Source: an uncultured Dialister sp. (GTDB taxonomy: Bacteria; Bacillota; Negativicutes; Veillonellales; Dialisteraceae). Taken from it: a stretch of DNA of 57,745 nucleotides. Both the position numbers and the translations under genes were made by a program. A model generated the notes under the pieces. It did not search any database and was not told where the DNA came from. It was given only the letters and a program-made list of their open reading frames with translations. This document shows positions 53,885 to 57,745 of the stretch, in pieces. Position 1 is the first letter of the stretch; the number at the start of each line of letters is the position of its first letter. The stretch is from the NCBI GenBank assembly GCA_900314595.1, contig OMVW01000008.1, forward strand, positions 1 through 57,745. The letters are read 5' to 3'.

Positions 53885-53975
53885 ATAGAGTCATTTGCGA
53901 TGATCGTTCTTCGTGGCTCGTGATTCGTTGTTCGTGAAGGTGTGCCGCTGATGCGGCACCTTTTTTATGGGGAAT
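53885..53975 (+). repeat. alpha-type modular repeat terminating pgi
   Basis: GATAGAGTCATTTGCGATGA, CGTGGCTCGTGATTCG words, GAAGGTGTGCC, hairpin GTGCCGC (53943-53949) / GCGGCAC (53954-53960), T6, ATGGGG and TACACAGGCAGG. Almost the same order as 41826-41945. Confidence 0.88.
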
Positions 53976-54084
53976 GTACACAGGCAGGTTAGAAAATCTT
54001 ATTTGGCAGTACAGCCCTTTCAGACCGGGAGATTTTCTCCTGACCAGAGGTAAAAGGCATATTTCCATAAAATCAATCAAGAGA

Positions 54085-54190
54085 GCCGTAGGCCAGGGCC
54101 CGAAGGGCCATCATAAAAATTGGTTCGCAGAGCGAACCATATCCTTATCGAATAACGAACAATGAAAAATGAAGAACGACTTCACTGCAT
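54085..54190 (-). repeat. beta-type modular repeat with a third stem variant
   Basis: On the minus strand: TTCATTGTTCGTTATTCG words, AAGGATATGG, GGTTCGC-TCT-GCGAACC, linker, then GGCCC-TTC-GGGCC in place of GTGCGC / GCGCAC, then GGCCTACGGC. Confidence 0.75.
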
Positions 54191-54281
54191 GAGTTCGGTT
54201 AATCTTCTTAATTCGAGCGTTATCGGCTGACTTATGTTAAAATAATAAGATGAATTACCCTATATTTCTCAAGGAGCAAAC

Positions 54282-55265
54282 ATGTCCAACGTTCTTTCTC
54301 ATGCAGTTACGGAGACTCTTCATTTAGGCGAAAAGGCAAAAGACGGCGCTTTTCATATCGCCCTCACGGGGACGGCCGATTATATCTCCCATATGGGAGT
54401 GGTAGCCTTGACCGTGGCAGCCTACAATGAAGATCTGCCGCTCTGTTTCCATTTCTTTGTCAATTCCCTTTCAACTCTGGAAAAGGGGCGGCTCGCCCAG
54501 GCGGCGGAAATGATGAAATGTCCCATCGAAGTCCATCTCATCGATGATTCCGCATTCAAGACACTTCTCCTTTCCGACGGAGTGGCAGCCTTTTTCTACC
54601 GGTTCCTCGTAGCGCCCACAGTGGCTCCCGTGACGGACCGGGTACTTTACCTGGACGGAGATATGATGTGCCGGGGATCTCTGAAATACCTGGCAGACCT
54701 TGATTTCAAAGGAAATATGGTGGCCGTGGTCTCCGACCGCAAGGAAGAGCTCCAGATGAAGCGGGTCCACACGAAACGGTATTTCAATGCAGGCATGATG
54801 CTCATCAATGTGAAAGACTGGATGAAGGAGAATTTATTCGATGATATTGTCCGCCGGGCCGAAGAAAACGTGGCCCGCGTGGGAAACCGCCTCTCCCATC
54901 ATGACCAGGATATCCACAATGAAATGCTGGACGGCAAATGCCTCTTCATTGAAAAGAAATACAACTACCTTTACAACCTGGACCGCCAGTCCCTTTTCAA
55001 AAAACAGCCGGTGAATGAGGACTATCACCGCCAGGTCATTATCCACTTCGCCGGCCACGCCAAACCCTGGCACAGCTGGGTGCAGGCATGGCCGGTGGTG
55101 CAGGAATACGCCGCCATTCAGAAGAAGTCCCCCTGGAAAGACGTACCCCTGGTGCCGCCCAAAGGACACAAAAACCTCCACCAGGCTGCCCGTACCGCCA
55201 GAATGCAGGGACGGTACGGAGAAATGATTTCCCTGTATCTTAAATACCTGGGAGCCAAAGCGTAA
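54282..55265 (+). CDS. family 8 glycosyltransferase (LPS core type)
   Basis: 327 residues. GT8 features: N-terminal beta strand FHIALTGTADYISHMGVV, the metal-binding DxD in VLYLDGDMMC, the acceptor-site NAGMMLINVKDW, HHDQDIHNEML and C-terminal HFAGHAKPWHSW. These match galactosyl- or glucosyltransferases of the WaaJ/WaaO group that act on lipopolysaccharide core or on capsule. The substrate is not determined. GGAG before the ATG. No partner genes of an LPS-core cluster lie alongside. Confidence 0.9.
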   Translation: MSNVLSHAVTETLHLGEKAKDGAFHIALTGTADYISHMGVVALTVAAYNEDLPLCFHFFVNSLSTLEKGRLAQAAEMMKCPIEVHLIDDSAFKTLLLSDGVAAFFYRFLVAPTVAPVTDRVLYLDGDMMCRGSLKYLADLDFKGNMVAVVSDRKEELQMKRVHTKRYFNAGMMLINVKDWMKENLFDDIVRRAEENVARVGNRLSHHDQDIHNEMLDGKCLFIEKKYNYLYNLDRQSLFKKQPVNEDYHRQVIIHFAGHAKPWHSWVQAWPVVQEYAAIQKKSPWKDVPLVPPKGHKNLHQAARTARMQGRYGEMISLYLKYLGAKA

Positions 55266-55295
55266 CCATTTTGGGGAAAAAGAGGTGAACAGATA

Positions 55296-56306
55296 ATGGA
55301 AGCCATCAGTCATAAAATGCTGGAAAAGAGCATAGAAGCGTTTATCATGGCGATTGAGATATATAATAAACCTACTCTTAGATACAGGGTAGAGGGTTTC
55401 TCTTTCTTTATTTGTAATGCATGGGAATTAATGCTTAAGGCGTATTTGATAGAGTCCCAAGGAGAAAAGAGTATCTATTATGCAAAGCAGCAGGATAGAA
55501 CTATTACTTTATCCAATTGTATTGAGATGATTTTTACGAATGATAAAGATCCTGTGCGAATCAATTTAGAGCGAATCGTTGAACTTAGAAATACGAGCAC
55601 CCATTTTATTACAGAAGAGTATGAGCAAATTTATATACCATTATTTCAGTCTTGCGTAATCAACTATACAAATAAGATGCTCCAGTATTTTAACAAAGAT
55701 GTCACGGAAAACATACCATCTAATTTTTTGACACTCTCCGTTAAAATTTCACCTGTTGATCCACAGGTCATCCAAGCAAGATATCCAAAGCAAATTGCAT
55801 CACATTTGCTGAAAACGCAGCAAAATATCATTGACTCTGTACCGGAAAATGGGAATAGTAAATATGCAGTCCTGATTAGGCATGATATGTATATTACAAA
55901 GAAATCTGAATTAGCAACAGCAACAATTTCGATTACAAAAAATGCGGCAGAAGCCGCATATATTCTTAGAGATGTAAAAGATAAGCATCTATTGTGCCCT
56001 TATAATCGGAAACAGAGTTTGGAAATTATCAATCGGTGGATCAAAAGAGATCATTTAGATTTCATTAATCCATCTAAACAACCGGAGGATGAAAGACTGC
56101 ATATATTTACATCCAGCCATTTTGATCTGATAGTCAAGTTTTATGGGGTAAAAAATGAAGACAAATATTGCTATAAGTATATTAACGGAAAGCAGACATT
56201 ATATACTTACAGTGAAGCAGCGCTGCTAATGATTTATAATGAAATCAAAAAGGATCCGGAGAATATCATTAAAAATATAAAAGGAAGGCAAAAAGACTTT
56301 AAATAA
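55296..56306 (+). CDS. DUF3644 protein with HEPN-like RNxxxH motif, probably acquired
   Basis: 336 residues, recognised as DUF3644 by the N-terminal AIEIYNKPTLRYRVEGFSFF and CNAWELMLKAYLIES helices. Residues 98-103 read R-N-T-S-T-H, the R(polar)xxxH motif of HEPN ribonucleases, in an ELRNTSTHFI helix as expected of that fold. The rest is a C-terminal domain without a known match. Composition is far more A/T-rich than its neighbours, with AAT, ATT, AAA and TTA codons, so it is likely transferred. AAGAGGTG precedes its ATG, 30 bases after the GT8 gene. Related families include abortive-infection proteins; a defence role is inference. Confidence 0.8.
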   Translation: MEAISHKMLEKSIEAFIMAIEIYNKPTLRYRVEGFSFFICNAWELMLKAYLIESQGEKSIYYAKQQDRTITLSNCIEMIFTNDKDPVRINLERIVELRNTSTHFITEEYEQIYIPLFQSCVINYTNKMLQYFNKDVTENIPSNFLTLSVKISPVDPQVIQARYPKQIASHLLKTQQNIIDSVPENGNSKYAVLIRHDMYITKKSELATATISITKNAAEAAYILRDVKDKHLLCPYNRKQSLEIINRWIKRDHLDFINPSKQPEDERLHIFTSSHFDLIVKFYGVKNEDKYCYKYINGKQTLYTYSEAALLMIYNEIKKDPENIIKNIKGRQKDFK

Positions 56307-56531
56307 AAAAAATAAGCCAACCCCAGGGGCAAAGGAATTCTCAGCGTATCTGCGCCTACTCCCATTTGGGAACCCAGCCTATATCCTTCACGAGTTGACT
56401 TATTTATTTCATTATATCAAATGGCGCTATAATATACAATGTTGCTGGGGTGAGCAATGGTCATTCCTCTTATCCTAAAAGACTGGAAAAATAATAAATT
56501 TTAACAAGAAGATCATGCAAAGGAGAAACAT

Positions 56532-57617
56532 ATGAAAACACCGATTACATTAGAGGGAAAAACCGTATTTGTCACCGGCTCTGCCGGATTTATCGGAGCC
56601 AATCTGGTGAAGCGGCTGCTTACAGTGAAGAATATCCGCATCATCGGCATTGATAATATGAATGACTACTATGATGTATCCCTGAAGGAATACCGCCTGC
56701 AGGAACTGGAAAAAGAGGCTGCCCTGGCAGAAGGAAGCGAATACCATTTCATCCGTGGCAATCTGGCAGATAAAGACTGCATTACAGACATCTTCAGCAC
56801 CTGGCATCCGGACATCGTAGTGAACCTGGCTGCCCAGGCCGGTGTACGCTACTCCATCACCAACCCCGATGTATACATCGAATCCAATCTCATCGGCTTC
56901 TACAATATTCTGGAAGCCTGCCGTCACTCCTATGACGGAGGCGCCAAAGGCGTAGAACACCTGGTATACGCCTCCTCCTCTTCCGTCTACGGCGGCAACA
57001 CCAAAGTTCCTTTCAGCACCGAAGATAAAGTGGATCATCCCGTCTCCCTCTATGCGGCTACCAAGAAATCAGACGAACTTCTGGCTCACTGCTACGCCAA
57101 GCTCTACAACATCCCCTCCACAGGCCTCCGCTTCTTTACCGTCTATGGCCCTGCCGGACGGCCGGATATGGCTTACTTCGGGTTTACCGACAAGCTGCGG
57201 GCCGGAAAGACCATACAGATTTTCAACTACGGCCACTGCGAAAGGGACTTCACCTACATCGATGACATTGTGGAAGGCATCATCCGCGTCATGCAGGGGG
57301 CACCGGAAAAGAAAAACGGCGAAGACGGCCTTCCCATTCCGCCCTATGCTGTATATAACATCGGCGGTGGACGGCCGGAAAACCTCCTCCAGTTCGTAGA
57401 CATCCTGCAGCAGGAACTCATTCGCGCCGGTGTCCTTCCCAAAGACTACGACTTCGAAGCTCACAAGAAACTGGTGCCCATGCAGGCCGGCGACGTTCCC
57501 GTTACCTATGCGGATACCGGAGCCCTGGAAAAAGACTACGGCTATCGCCCTGCTACCACCCTTCGCGAAGGCCTTCGTAAATTTGCGGAATGGTACAAGA
57601 CCTACTATCATATCTGA
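56532..57617 (+). CDS. UDP-glucuronate 4-epimerase-like NAD-dependent epimerase
   Basis: 361 residues, an extended SDR. NAD motif VTGSAGFIGANLVKRLL (GxxGxxG), Ser region YASSSSVYGGN, catalytic YAATK, and RFFTVYGPAGRPDMA and CERDFTYIDDIVEGI. The NMNDYYDVSLKEYRL segment after the first strand is typical of UDP-glucuronate 4-epimerases (CapI/WbnF type), giving UDP-galacturonate for capsule or LPS. AAAGGAG before the ATG. It stands alone and is followed by a terminator; codon use is high-expression style. Confidence 0.92.
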   Translation: MKTPITLEGKTVFVTGSAGFIGANLVKRLLTVKNIRIIGIDNMNDYYDVSLKEYRLQELEKEAALAEGSEYHFIRGNLADKDCITDIFSTWHPDIVVNLAAQAGVRYSITNPDVYIESNLIGFYNILEACRHSYDGGAKGVEHLVYASSSSVYGGNTKVPFSTEDKVDHPVSLYAATKKSDELLAHCYAKLYNIPSTGLRFFTVYGPAGRPDMAYFGFTDKLRAGKTIQIFNYGHCERDFTYIDDIVEGIIRVMQGAPEKKNGEDGLPIPPYAVYNIGGGRPENLLQFVDILQQELIRAGVLPKDYDFEAHKKLVPMQAGDVPVTYADTGALEKDYGYRPATTLREGLRKFAEWYKTYYHI

Positions 57618-57620
57618 TAC

Positions 57621-57688
57621 AAAAAGCGGCACCCTGCCAGAGGGGCCGCTTTTTTGTGTAAAGAAAACCCCCGGATAGTCCGGGGGTT
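57621..57688 (+). terminator. terminator and second hairpin after the epimerase
   Basis: AAAAAGCGGC (57621-57630) / GCCGCTTTTTT (57645-57655). A second perfect stem AACCCCCGG (57666-57674) / CCGGGGGTT (57680-57688) follows. It could be the terminator of a minus-strand gene outside the window. Confidence 0.88.
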
Positions 57689-57745
57689 CAGTATTAGCTT
57701 TAGCGGTGATTTTCCAAAGACTAAACAAAAAACCTCCCATGATAT

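Overview
The window looks like a chromosomal segment of a diderm Firmicute, class Negativicutes (Veillonellaceae; Dialister-like is my best guess, genus not proven). Four things point there: two outer-membrane porins of the OmpM type (signal peptide, one SLH domain, a short coiled coil, then a beta barrel), a lipid A gene cluster (lpxC-fabZ-lpxA), Firmicute-style regulation (a T-box leader, strong Shine-Dalgarno sites, hairpin-plus-T terminators), and base composition near half G+C by eye. No rRNA, tRNA, phage, insertion sequence or CRISPR array was seen.

Layout. 0.3-3.1 kb: trkA-trkH potassium uptake (minus). 3.8-5.5 kb: decayed toxin/antitoxin-type remnants (two Rpn nuclease C-termini, an orphan BrnA-like antitoxin) around a flavin reductase. 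5.8-8.3 kb: an SbmA/BacA-like ABC exporter and a phd-doc module. 8.7-10.6 kb: two tandem amino-acid-binding lipoproteins with no permease. 11.4-12.8 kb: a MATE exporter. 13.5-19.4 kb: a peptide/nickel-type ABC importer in order B-C-A-D-F, behind a long leader. 19.7-20.9 kb: OmpM-like porin 1. 21.4-25.7 kb: pilB-pilT-pilC-HAD operon (minus). 26.5-27.6 kb: iron alcohol dehydrogenase. 28.1-39.3 kb: a Pel-type exopolysaccharide locus (minus). 39.9-41.8 kb: OmpM-like porin 2. 42.5-46.3 kb: acyl-CoA ligase, ROK fructokinase, DUF523 protein, lipoprotein. 47.0-48.6 kb: brnQ behind a T-box. 49.3-51.7 kb: lpxC-fabZ-lpxA. 52.5-57.6 kb: pgi, a GT8 glycosyltransferase, an AT-rich DUF3644/HEPN-like gene and a UDP-glucuronate 4-epimerase-like gene.

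The most notable system is the Pel-like locus. Its inner-membrane and cytoplasmic parts (PelD with an SDR-like N-terminus, PelE, separate deacetylase, PelF, PelG) resemble the Gram-positive pel layout, with hydrolase and deacetylase as separate genes. Because this cell has an outer membrane, an exit is needed. The operon has no recognisable pelB or pelC but carries instead a 684-residue protein with a signal peptide, a long periplasmic coiled coil and a C-terminal beta barrel. I propose this is the outer-membrane export component. pelG is broken by an in-frame amber codon, and the PelD GGDEF domain appears to have lost both its active site and its c-di-GMP I-site arginine.

The second notable feature is in the gaps between genes. 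More than twenty copies of a modular repeat follow one grammar: a run of short 7-10 base tandem words, then AAGG, then one of two structured 3' modules. The hairpin arms differ from copy to copy but stay complementary. Many copies lie in sense orientation just after a stop codon, so they probably act as dispersed terminators. Other repeat families (here gamma, delta, epsilon) are chained to them.
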